Positions 31,201 through 40,900 of a stretch of DNA of 50,734 nt are shown here, one piece after another. The stretch is from the NCBI GenBank assembly GCA_017469785.1, contig JAFUFU010000033.1:1-50734 (forward strand), in the 5' to 3' direction. Under the pieces are notes generated by a model. It ran no database searches. It saw only the letters and a program-made list of their open reading frames with translations, and was not told the origin of the DNA. This DNA comes from Treponema sp. GTDB lineage: Bacteria; Spirochaetota; Spirochaetia; Treponematales; Treponemataceae. Position numbers and translations under genes: made by a program. Within the stretch, counting starts at the first letter, position 1; each line of letters starts with the position of its first letter.

Positions 31201-34200
31201 AATAATGCAGTTCTTAAAAAAGAAAATGTCAAAGATTATTCTGTGAAGTCTTTTTATGAAGCTGCTGGTGGTAAAGATAAATGTAAAGCTGACATTTTCT
31301 ATTGCATTAATAACTCAAGTTTTGTTTTGCCAACAGACGCTGGTATTGCAAAAATCGATACCGAAAATGTAGATATTGACAGTGCTGGCTTTCAATATGA
31401 TGTAGAACTTTGGTATGCCGAACAATTTGAAAAGGGACATCTTGGAATTACATATTCAGAGCAGAAAAAAGATTCAGTAGAACTTACTTCAAAGAAATAC
31501 ATAAGGTCTATCCGTGAACAGTGCCGTGAAATCTTACAGAAATCTGATTCTGCAATCACCGAGGCTGACAAGCTTATCCTGGCACAGTACGAAGGTGCGG
31601 GCGGAATAAACGAAGAAAATCGTAGCAATGCAGGAATCCTTAATGAATTCTATACGCCGAACAATCTCGTTGAAAAAGTATGGCAGATTGTTGACGCTTA
31701 CGCTCCAAACGCAAAGACCGTGCTTGAACCGTCCGCAGGTGTTGGAAAGTTTGCGAACAACCGAGCGAACAACGAGTTCACCATGCACGAGCTTGATGAA
31801 ACTTCCGCACGGATAAACCGCATCCTGCACCCGGAAGCAAATGTCATTCAAGGCGCGTATCAGAAGCAGTTCTTTGACGACGGCGAGCGCTTCAAGAAAA
31901 TCGACTTTGAGCAGCCGAAATATGATGTCGTTATCGGAAATCCGCCGTATGGCACGTATAACGACAAGTACAAGGGCTTGGGCGAGGGGAAGGGATTTGA
32001 TCGCTACGAAGAATACTTCATCTCAAAAGGTCTCGATGCACTCAAAGACGAAAACTCTTTGCTTGCGTTTGTCGTTCCGTCAGGATTTCTGAACACAGCA
32101 AGCGACAAGCAGAAAGAAATCATCGCATCCAAAGGCAGACTGATTGATGCCTACCGACTGCCGGTCGGAACATTCCCTACAACAGAAGTCGGAACAGACA
32201 TTATCATCATGCAGTCTTGGGGAAAAGAACTAAAAGAGATAAAAAAAAGCATTGATGATGATAATTTTTACATAACAATTATTCCAGACGCAGATGAAAA
32301 AGCAAAAAATCGGCTTAAAGCAGAACAAAAAGGTCATGCAGAACTGATTTCCAACGGTGACTGGTTCAAACAACATCCTGAAAAAATCCTCGGCCAAGTG
32401 AAAACACGCACAAACCGTTTCGGTAAGGAAGAAGAATATGTTGCAGTTCACGAGGAGCTTTCAATTCAAGATGAGTTGAACAAGATTGATTCAATGCTGC
32501 CGCAAATCGACCGACAGATGTCGGCTGAAGTAGCTGCAAATAAAAAATCACTTCAAGAAGAAATCTACGACAGATACATCGCTACTGATATTTCTCCAGC
32601 GTTCAGTGACCGTGAGGGCTACGCAAGAAAAATCTCACAGGAGATTGCCTCCGCCCTTGAAACAAAGCGCAGTATAGATATCGGTACAATCAGAACGCAC
32701 TTGTCGATGAAAAATGACCATGTTTCGTTTGAAGAAAAAAAACTTGTAAAAGCTATTTTCGAAGAAAATACAGGTTTGAAACTTCCTGAATTCGTGAATG
32801 ATTATGATGCTTTTGACACACAGACGAATCAGGTTATTGATTCATGGGCAAAAAATAGCAGAAAGCAAGACAAACTGCAAACAAAGGCAATTCGGACTAT
32901 TCAGGGATTTTACAACGGAGACAGCGCGTTTGAAGCCCGCCTCGACCACATTGCAGATGTCATTCGTGATGCTGACATGACCTCAACTGATTCTGTGGTC
33001 ATGGTACGAATGATTGCCGATTTCGACACTCATTCTTCACATTATGAAAATCAGAAGACATATGAAACGGCTGTCAGCGATGTCATTTCGCAGTTTGAAA
33101 AAATGGAAAGTGTCTTTGAGCAGAACATTCCGCTCCAAGAAGCGCAACCAGAAAAGGCAAAATCCTTCCGCCCGAAAAAAGAAAAATGGAACATCGTAAA
33201 GTCAAAGGGCGAGGTGATGACTGCACAGGAGTTTAGCCGTCTTTACGGCAAGAACTTTGACGAGCGGGAATTCCCCATCTGGAGAGCCACCGACTGGCAG
33301 GGAAACATCGACCTTGCAAAACTTTCCGCCGAAGATATGCGATACCTGCATGAAAGCGGAAACTATGTACAGAAGAATCTCGATGAATGGACTCATAAAG
33401 TCCTTTTCACTTCCGGCGACATTTACGCAAAAATCGAAGAGCAGAAAAAACTTCGTGATGACGCCATTGACCGGCACGGTGAAAATGCGGACTCTGCAAA
33501 AAACTTTGCCGAAAATATCGCCCTTCTTGAAAGCGTCAGAAAGCCGCTTCTTGACATGGAGCATATCCATCTGGGCGTGAAGACGACGCTTGCAGAGGAG
33601 TTTACGACAACGCACCTTGATTCTGACGGAAACCTTGTCGAACTGAACTTGCAGGAATCGTTCATCCTCTGGGCGCAGAACGCCACGCTTGCGATGGGAA
33701 TGTGGAGGGGTGACATTGATTTTGCGACCGCGAACATTTCCCGCGAGGAGCTTGGCGAGGAACTTTCGTTCCGCGACATCGTCGCATACATTGACGGCGA
33801 GCCGGTAAAGGCTGAGGCGGTACGCGGGTGGCGCACCTACAGCATGAGCGAGGAAGAGAAAGCCGCCGAAAAAGCCGAGCGCAAGAAGGAAGCCGACCTG
33901 AAGCGCCAGGAACGGAGCGACACGGCGAACCGCCTCTTCGACCGCTACCTGCATGAGGGGCTTGATGACGCGACACGCACCCGGCTTGTCGCGGAATATA
34001 ACCGCCGTTTCAATTCATACATCATTCCTGATTACTCGAAGCTTCCGCTTTTCGTTGACGGCATGAGCGCATACAAAGGCGAGAGCAAATTCAAGCTCTA
34101 CGACCAGCAGATTAAAGGCATTTCTTTCCTCTGCAACAAGGGGAACGGCTTGCTTGCCTACGATGTCGGTGTCGGAAAAACCGCCGCTGGAATCGTCGCC

Positions 34201-37200
34201 ACGGTGAACCAGATTCAGACGAGAAGAAGCCGCCGTCCGCTCATCGTCGTTCCGAACCAGGTCTACGCGAAGTGGTACACGGACATAAAGCAGCTGTTCC
34301 CGAACACGCAGGTGAACGACCTCTACAACTTCAACAAGGATTCTGTCGGGGCATTCGTTAACAAGGAAAATCCGCACAAGCTCAACATTCCTAAAAACAC
34401 AATATCGCTCTGCACCTACGAGGCGTTGAAAAATATCACCTTTACCGACCGTTCGTGCGAGAATGAGCTTTTTGAAGATTTCGCAAGCCTGCTTTCCGCC
34501 GACTTTGACGGAAGCGAGCGCGAGAACGCCGAAAGCGCGGACAAAATCAAAGGCGTCATCGGCTCTGCAAGCCATGTGAAGGATGCTTCTTACTATTTCT
34601 TTGAGGACTGCGGATTTGACAACCTCACCGTAGACGAGGCTCACAACTTCAAGAACCTGTGGGTAGTGCCGCGCCCGAAGAAAAAAGGGCAGTCGAATGA
34701 GTATGCGGGAATTCCGAGCGGAAAGCCGTCCGCACGTGCGCTCAAAATGTACGGCATGACGCAGCTCGTGCAGCGCTACAACGACGATCGAAACGTGTTC
34801 ATGCTTACGGCGACTCCGTTCACGAACAGCCCGACCGAAGTGTACTCCATGCTCTCGTACATCGGGCGCGAACGTCTGCGCGAGGCTGGCATCACCTCGT
34901 TGCGCAGCTTCTTTGACCAATTCGCGCAGACAAAGCAGGAGCTTGGCGTTACCTCAACGGGAAGCGTTGACACCAAGCAGGTGATGAAGAGCTGGAAGGA
35001 GCTTCCGGCATTGCAGGCAATTCTCACCGAGTTCATCGACAAGGTGGACGGCGAGGAAGCGGGCATTATCCGTCCGAACAAGTTTACCCATGTAAAGCCG
35101 CTTGATATGTCGGAATTGCAGAAACAAATGCGTGAGATTGACGAGGAGCGCATGTCCGAGGTAAGGGAAGGAAACAGCGCGGCTGTCATCGTCGCGATGA
35201 ACAACATGCGCCTTTCCTGTGTCGCGCCCGCGCTTGCGAACCCTGCCATGTACCCCGGCCTAACGCTTCCGCCGCTTTCTCGGCTTGTGGAAACCTCGCC
35301 CAAGCTCAAATTCGTCTGTGACGCGATTATCGACATGTACAAGGGAAATCCCGAAAAAGGGCAGTTCATGTATGTGCCGCTCGGAAAGGAAAGCCACGGA
35401 ATCATAAAGGAATACCTGGTCAAGCACGGAATCCCTAAAGAGGCGGTCGAAATCATAAACGGCGAAATCAACAACACGCCCGAAAAGAAAGAGAAAATCA
35501 CCGCCCGCTTCAACGATGAGAAGCATCCGTGCAAAATCATCATCGGCGGAAAGAACACCAGCGAGGGAATCGACCTGAACGGAAACAGCTTCGTCATGTA
35601 CAACTGCTCGCTCGGCTGGAATCCAAGCGAGACGATTCAGGCAGAAGGCAGAATCTGGCGGCAGGGCAACTTGCAGGGGAACGTCCATGTCGTCTACCCG
35701 GTCATGAACGACTCAATTGATTCCGTGCTCTACCAGAAGCACGACGAGAAACGCAGCCGCATAAACGAGCTTTGGAACTACAAGGGCGATTCTCTCAATG
35801 TCGAGGACATCAATCCGGAAGATTTGAAGCTTGACCTCATCAAAGACCCGCAGAAAAAGGCGAAGCTGATTCTTATGGAATCGACGAAAGAGGCGAGGGC
35901 GGAGCTTTCAAAAATCAACCTCAGAATCAAGTCGTTTGATGACATCGTGGAAAAACGGAAAGCCTTGAGCGAGGAGTTTGAGAACGCAAAGCGGATGGTC
36001 GAAAGCTACGAAAAGCAGATTGAGACATACAAATCCCGTGGTTTTGAAGTTCCCGAATGGATAAAAACATCCATGAAAGAATACAAGAAAGGCTATCAGA
36101 GTTCAGAATCAAAACTTGCAAAGATTAGCGAGAAATTCGCCTCCCTCAACATCGCCAATGACGATGACATGATGGCGTACATCAGGAACATCAACGCGCA
36201 GAAAAAAGTCTGCGAGGAAAAAATCGAGCACGCAAAGAAAAATCTGCCCGAAATCCTAAAGAAACTTGAGCTTGAGCGGCTGGAGCAGAAAGTCATGGAA
36301 TACCCGATTGAAAAGCAGCGGGAAATCCTTGAAGCCGACATTCTGAACAACCTGCGCCCGATGAAGGAAGTCGCCTACGAAATCAAGACCATGCGTTTTG
36401 AGAAGATGATAGCGGAAAAGCTCAAAGCGGGCGACATCACGCAGAGCGAGCATGACCTGTACAAGAAAGCGGGCTATGAGAAGTACGAGCAGTGGCAGAA
36501 CGGCGAGATTGAGTCGCTGGAAGAAATTGCAGCCGACCGTCACGTGTCGGTTGAGGAAAGACGGGAAGAAGAAAAAACTGAAAGCGTAGAAATCACCACT
36601 AAGGCGGAGATTCCGGCAAACGACCAGCGTGCGCAAATCAAGAAAGAAAACGCAGCTTCTCTTGCCGATGATGAGGGCGGCTTGTTCTTCGGATTCAATG
36701 AAGATGAAATGTTCGTTCATTCAACAGAAAAAGGCTATGCAAAATCTTACGAAAAACCGTATTTCAACGCGGGAAACGACGACTTCACGCTTACGCCTGA
36801 ACAGCTCACAAAATCGGAACTGAAGCGGGATGAAATCGTGCTCCCGATTCTGAACGGCAAGAAAACGGGCATGTACAAGGCGTTCAATGACTTTGCAAAG
36901 CACGGTGTGTTTGATGTGGTCGGAACTCAGATTGACTTTTACGACCAGGACAAAATCAGCGCGGAAGGCTGGAAGCAGCTCCATGCGGCGATGAACATTT
37001 ACCGCAGCAAGGAATTTGAGACCATGCGCTATGTTCTGATTGACCGTATGACTGGTGAAATCCGTGACCAGCTTGCAGTTTCGAGCCACATGCCGAATGT
37101 CTGCCATGCAGGGAACACGGCGGACACGATAAAGAGCCTTATCAGCAGGGCGGAAGAAAAGGACTGCCTTATCGTCGCCGTGCACAATCATCCGAGCGGA

Positions 37201-37977
37201 AATATCCTTGAAAGCAAGGACGACATAAAGTTTACGAAGTCGCTTGAAGAAATGCTCACACGAACGGACGGATTCTCTCGCTTCGCAGGTCACATAATCC
37301 TTGACCATGACACATTCAATCTGTACACGCCCGAAAAGGGCTGGAATGTCAAAATGGACTGGGATAATGTCGGCAGGGAAGACGAGCTTTTGAACAAGGA
37401 CTTTTCCTTGAAGAACTCCAGAACCGACACGACGGGGCAGCTCATGAGTGTCGCCGAAAAAGTCAACGATACGAACAACTGGAACGACAAATTTGTCCCT
37501 GTTTTGTTCAGCGACACAGAAAACAAAGTCACCGGCTTGAAATTCTACGACAAGAGTTTCTTCGACAAAACGCCGCAGCAAATCAGAAATGAATTGCAGT
37601 TTGCAGGAATCGAGGCAGGGGCAACAAGAGCGTTCCCTGTGTTCACTCAGTCGCTCTCAGAAAAGATGACTCCGATTGAATCAATGTTCTTTGAGGACAA
37701 GCTGAAGAATCTTGTGGCCGGTCACGCTTTCACTGACGCGGCCTTGCCGCAATCAACGGTGGTCGAAAAGTACGACATCAAGCCGGGGCTTCCGTTCTTT
37801 GATGAGCATGATTACCGTGCAAAGCACCCTGATGTTGAAAAGACCTGGGAAACACGGATAAACCCGACCTTGTTCCAGCAGATGCAGCTGGGAACGCTCA
37901 AAATCACCGTTCCCGAAGAAGAACAGTTCAGACAGCCTAAGCCGCATCTCAAAAAAGCGGCTTGCATGGGATATTAA
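28291..37977 (+). CDS. giant polyvalent protein: DUF2958-like, YodL-like, N6-adenine methylase, SNF2 helicase and RadC/JAB domains
   Basis: The 3228-residue product starts at an ATG after GAGGAG. The domain order by approximate residue is: N-terminal segment (1-70); coiled coil (90-150); DUF2958-like (217-330, ending E-W-G-Y-L-N-L-D-E-I); YodL-like (365-490, DFHGHSLSVSDIIVMEQDGK); an AT-rich inserted segment (915-1065); N6-adenine methylase (1103-1310, motif I EPSAGVGKF and motif IV NPPYG); SNF2-type helicase (1910-2500, DVGVGKTAAGI, DEAHNF, LTATPF, QAEGRIWRQGN); coiled coil (2530-2740); RadC/JAB domain (2890-3020, HNHPSGN). Such proteins are known from conjugative elements and phages and are thought to enter the recipient with the DNA and protect or process it. 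All catalytic motifs appear intact. It is followed after 21 bases by the second polyvalent gene. Confidence 0.9.
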   Translation: MELEIFKSSYGYYNLRTNGGRPTEEMVSYLKENGYRWSRNNNCWYPATSEAKEKNLHDDFAVKFQERFFDNGTKEQIEDRNVSEQKENDVVSEKITQLEEKQVQLQSLIDELLAERKRDKEKIAQLEFEVANSRASDEQEAFYTQQEQQQLDEESEWERENSLTADEEAAIVAESHAEEEPAAEKHFLQAQEHPERTAQPESDSVEVSPEELSGAKRMLPIAQYVATLRFSQGEEGDFFKRQIKDIAAAVKNAPVIGGTDGMEQHPIVFRYFHPTGKETLVTEIGENGEAYGFQCLNGDYEMAEWGYLNLDEIKNIPGMEMDYHVPEEMSVERWLYQENPDQFPQYAKFAENEKTKLISFTLYQIKEAADEHATEAELRDVRFAGYNDIKHRHHDVKRERYNKVYQSNLSEQGITGNLADKKVAEMIAERIFDDFNAKIPADFHGHSLSVSDIIVMEQDGKKYPFFVDGFGFVSDAIDLEQFIEDDQELYAKSPLAGLTSEEKGMIFQGLWEAEDKGLMDYHEEYFPGDRYPAYPGDMFVEEYLLNHQSQYDFAELKETFLAEEPDEILIEAENGEKMTLDELHAWNEEQKMQEADDELSEGKSFAMELAQDLGNEDFLMKRASYRFFVKSTAEFDAFADFEPVTNLSAEEAVRHYAELQEKGISCGIGIHIPNDFIFNDPNGDGTTIFIRNDEGVGSFSIMGDSFIKDLKSADDHAKNLIAAYTDLQQALIKANVDFEYPDFLAEKISELFTTNAEQTEHKPVEISPVTLEEILGAMDMSPVVSDDGKLLVFDQLRDEYIDNGMEDDDGKAEYAFSDAADIFARLDIYINDYFIHDMEEQLEAGGVTLRGDETLADLCDYAKKQLEAGIETVSQGELNLAMGIVKPETVIMPEVNHRTPVENNRLNQALTRNEFLSHEKIEEDNSQQDFNFFQYNGNTYIPFRAFKEAGSLEKYNNENEWITIAHNLDWNNAVLKKENVKDYSVKSFYEAAGGKDKCKADIFYCINNSSFVLPTDAGIAKIDTENVDIDSAGFQYDVELWYAEQFEKGHLGITYSEQKKDSVELTSKKYIRSIREQCREILQKSDSAITEADKLILAQYEGAGGINEENRSNAGILNEFYTPNNLVEKVWQIVDAYAPNAKTVLEPSAGVGKFANNRANNEFTMHELDETSARINRILHPEANVIQGAYQKQFFDDGERFKKIDFEQPKYDVVIGNPPYGTYNDKYKGLGEGKGFDRYEEYFISKGLDALKDENSLLAFVVPSGFLNTASDKQKEIIASKGRLIDAYRLPVGTFPTTEVGTDIIIMQSWGKELKEIKKSIDDDNFYITIIPDADEKAKNRLKAEQKGHAELISNGDWFKQHPEKILGQVKTRTNRFGKEEEYVAVHEELSIQDELNKIDSMLPQIDRQMSAEVAANKKSLQEEIYDRYIATDISPAFSDREGYARKISQEIASALETKRSIDIGTIRTHLSMKNDHVSFEEKKLVKAIFEENTGLKLPEFVNDYDAFDTQTNQVIDSWAKNSRKQDKLQTKAIRTIQGFYNGDSAFEARLDHIADVIRDADMTSTDSVVMVRMIADFDTHSSHYENQKTYETAVSDVISQFEKMESVFEQNIPLQEAQPEKAKSFRPKKEKWNIVKSKGEVMTAQEFSRLYGKNFDEREFPIWRATDWQGNIDLAKLSAEDMRYLHESGNYVQKNLDEWTHKVLFTSGDIYAKIEEQKKLRDDAIDRHGENADSAKNFAENIALLESVRKPLLDMEHIHLGVKTTLAEEFTTTHLDSDGNLVELNLQESFILWAQNATLAMGMWRGDIDFATANISREELGEELSFRDIVAYIDGEPVKAEAVRGWRTYSMSEEEKAAEKAERKKEADLKRQERSDTANRLFDRYLHEGLDDATRTRLVAEYNRRFNSYIIPDYSKLPLFVDGMSAYKGESKFKLYDQQIKGISFLCNKGNGLLAYDVGVGKTAAGIVATVNQIQTRRSRRPLIVVPNQVYAKWYTDIKQLFPNTQVNDLYNFNKDSVGAFVNKENPHKLNIPKNTISLCTYEALKNITFTDRSCENELFEDFASLLSADFDGSERENAESADKIKGVIGSASHVKDASYYFFEDCGFDNLTVDEAHNFKNLWVVPRPKKKGQSNEYAGIPSGKPSARALKMYGMTQLVQRYNDDRNVFMLTATPFTNSPTEVYSMLSYIGRERLREAGITSLRSFFDQFAQTKQELGVTSTGSVDTKQVMKSWKELPALQAILTEFIDKVDGEEAGIIRPNKFTHVKPLDMSELQKQMREIDEERMSEVREGNSAAVIVAMNNMRLSCVAPALANPAMYPGLTLPPLSRLVETSPKLKFVCDAIIDMYKGNPEKGQFMYVPLGKESHGIIKEYLVKHGIPKEAVEIINGEINNTPEKKEKITARFNDEKHPCKIIIGGKNTSEGIDLNGNSFVMYNCSLGWNPSETIQAEGRIWRQGNLQGNVHVVYPVMNDSIDSVLYQKHDEKRSRINELWNYKGDSLNVEDINPEDLKLDLIKDPQKKAKLILMESTKEARAELSKINLRIKSFDDIVEKRKALSEEFENAKRMVESYEKQIETYKSRGFEVPEWIKTSMKEYKKGYQSSESKLAKISEKFASLNIANDDDMMAYIRNINAQKKVCEEKIEHAKKNLPEILKKLELERLEQKVMEYPIEKQREILEADILNNLRPMKEVAYEIKTMRFEKMIAEKLKAGDITQSEHDLYKKAGYEKYEQWQNGEIESLEEIAADRHVSVEERREEEKTESVEITTKAEIPANDQRAQIKKENAASLADDEGGLFFGFNEDEMFVHSTEKGYAKSYEKPYFNAGNDDFTLTPEQLTKSELKRDEIVLPILNGKKTGMYKAFNDFAKHGVFDVVGTQIDFYDQDKISAEGWKQLHAAMNIYRSKEFETMRYVLIDRMTGEIRDQLAVSSHMPNVCHAGNTADTIKSLISRAEEKDCLIVAVHNHPSGNILESKDDIKFTKSLEEMLTRTDGFSRFAGHIILDHDTFNLYTPEKGWNVKMDWDNVGREDELLNKDFSLKNSRTDTTGQLMSVAEKVNDTNNWNDKFVPVLFSDTENKVTGLKFYDKSFFDKTPQQIRNELQFAGIEAGATRAFPVFTQSLSEKMTPIESMFFEDKLKNLVAGHAFTDAALPQSTVVEKYDIKPGLPFFDEHDYRAKHPDVEKTWETRINPTLFQQMQLGTLKITVPEEEQFRQPKPHLKKAACMGY

Positions 37978-37998
37978 TCAGAAAGGAGATTTTAGATT

Positions 37999-40900
37999 AT
38001 GGCAGATGAAATGAAAGAACCGCAGTCACCAGAGGAAAAACGCCTTTGGCTCGAATCGACTACGGACATGGATTCGGAAACGCTGAAAAAAAATGAACTC
38101 AAAGAGCGTACACTCACAGACCCGTGGAACCGCTCTTTCACCGCACCGAACTACTGGACTTACGAGGACATCGAACAATGGAAAGAGCTTATGAAAGAAA
38201 ATAATCTGGAAATAGTAAGTTCTCTTGAAGTTCCTTACCATGCGGCTAAAATCCTCAGCGGAGAGGAGGAGCTTGACTCAATCAACAATCTTGAAGAACT
38301 GACTTTGCCGCAGCGGATTGAAAGCATAGGGCAGCTCATTGATATGGAAAAACAAGACCGAAAATACGCATGGCAGTTCTCCCGCCTTTCTGAAGAAGAC
38401 AGGAGTGAATTTATATCAAGCAACAAAAGTATAGACGATTTCATTGACGAAAAGCTGAATGCTAACGGAATCAAGACTGTCACTATAGAATCAGAAGAAG
38501 AATTCAATCGCTGGGCGGAAGACCTTGATGGCATCGATAACAATCCCGAACAAGTCTACAAAGATTTGCACGGCAATTTGCCAGAAAAAGGCTCTTACAT
38601 TGACGAAGGTATCGAACAGATTCAAGCCGACGGCGGAATGAGCGAGGTGGCGATGGAAGCGGAGATTTCGGCGGAGGAAAATCCTCGCCCTGATTTCATT
38701 GACGAGCAGGGAAATCCTCATTGGTTTGACGAGGAAGAGCCGGAAGAACCTGTTGATATGTCCGGTTATGAGTTTGCTGAATATATTCATTCTCCAGAGT
38801 TTATCGAAAAATTCGGCGATTGGGAAAAAGCAAACCGTCTGGAGAAATTGAAAAATGCTGAATCCATTATTGGTAATGAATCAATTACCATTGAAGGCGT
38901 TGATGTTTCAGACCTTGTTGCACGGCTTCGGCAAAATTACTCACCAGAAAACTTGAAACAACTTCAAGCGATTGAAAAAGATATTGGAACAGAAGTTCTA
39001 GAACAACTAAGAAAGCAACAAGGACTTAATTTCTATGATACTCCAGCGTTGATAAATTCTGATACAGGAATAATCTACAAAATACAAATGCAAGGTATAA
39101 AAGAGGTTGGACGGCATAATTTATTCCAAAGAGGACACTTGGAAGCTGTACGCAATATACCAGAATTAATTGAAAAAGCTGTTTTTATTGGTAAAGAAAA
39201 AAATGAAGACGGAAGGAATCCAAAACTGAAAGAATTTCATTATTATGCAAGTGAAATGAAAATTGATGATGAGGATTTTACAGCAAAAATTGTTTTTACA
39301 CTAAATGACAAAGGTGAGTTTTTTTATGACCAAAGCCTTTCTAATATTGAAAAAGGTAGGCTGGTTGACATAATTCAAGAAAAAAATAGGCTCGAAGTAT
39401 TTAACCCGAAAAAAAGTCAGGATAACTCCAAGCCAATCGAAGTCCTTAATCCGCTAATATCGCAGAAGAACTCCAATGCTTATTATGATAAGCGACTTAT
39501 TAATATTTGTCAAGTTCCACAGATGCCGTATCTTGAGAAGAATCCGGTTACTGGAAAATGGCAGCCTACGCAGGAAGCTGTTGAACTTGTTAAGAATGGA
39601 AAACTTTATATTGAAAAAACGGGGCAGAAATATCAAATGGTTAGAGATATGGGAGATAAAAAAATGGAAAATGAAAAAATCATCAAGGCTTCTAATATTT
39701 GGTCAGAATTAAGGACGGCAAATTCTGTTTCAGAGATGTCTGAGAATGATTATGAAAGGTATAAATTTGCGGTTATGGATTACTTGTTTCAGAGAGGAAT
39801 TGATGATGCTGCTGGATTTGAAAATTCAACCGAAAGGAATGTTGCTTTGTTCAATCAACTTGATGAGAAAACAAGAAAAGTTTTTGAAAAATACGGCGAT
39901 TCAAGGATTGATTTTGATGATTCTGCCTTGGCTATAAAAATTGCAGGTACAAGCAATGCAAACATTATATCTGCGAAAAGGGATTTTTCAGAGCAAGTCG
40001 AAAGCAGAAGATATTTGCGGGAATTGGAAGAACAAGACAGAATTATTGATGAAAAAGAGTACCAGGAATGGGAAGAGATGCTTGATGACAATCAGATTGC
40101 CGAAGAACAGATTGAAAAAATGCAAGCCAACGGCGGAATGAGCGAAGCTGCAATGGAAGCTGAGATTGTGGCAGATGAAAAGGCTCAGGGAAGCGAAATT
40201 GAGGAAGAATCCCCGAAAAATGAACAAAACTCTTCCCTTGAGAAGTCCGCGCTCGAAAAAGCCGCCGATTTGCTCAAAGGCATGAACTTTAACAGCGAGA
40301 ATTACAAGGACTTGCTTTCTGTCATCAACAAAATCTCGGAGATGAACGGACTTGAAAATCTTGAAGTTCCGAAAGAAGAGCAAATTCAAGCCACCCAAGC
40401 CTCTGATGCCCGGCAGCAGACTACTTCTGCCGAGGTGAGCGATAGAGCTGCCGACGCTCCTGGCAATGAAATCGAGCCTTTTGACCCGAAAGCCCCTGTC
40501 ATTTATGGAAAGACAATGCTTCCGGCTTTTGCCGTTCTTGCCGACGGAAAATTGCAGTCGATTGAAAATGCAGTCGTAAAATCGCATGACAAGGGCAAAA
40601 ACACTTACATCGTGGATAATGGCACGGAAATATTTGAACTGCCTGAATCCACTTTCAAGACATTGCTCCAGAATAAGATTGAAGAAGAGCAGAAACAGTC
40701 ACGGCTTGCGGAAGGCAAGGCAATTGTGTTCGAGGACAAGGCTAGGGGAGTGAAGGGGACTGTCATTCCTGAATGGGCGATGTACACGCAGAACGGGCTT
40801 GAAACTTTCAAGGATTTTGTTCCGATAGGTTTCAGTCAGGCAGAAAACTCTTATACGCTCTCAAACGGAAACTCTACGATGACCGTCACGGCGGAACGCT

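Noticed and set aside
36721..37581. 286-residue minus-strand frame inside the polyvalent gene
   Set aside because: It is a shadow of the RadC/JAB region, with no start signal and no recognisable domain.
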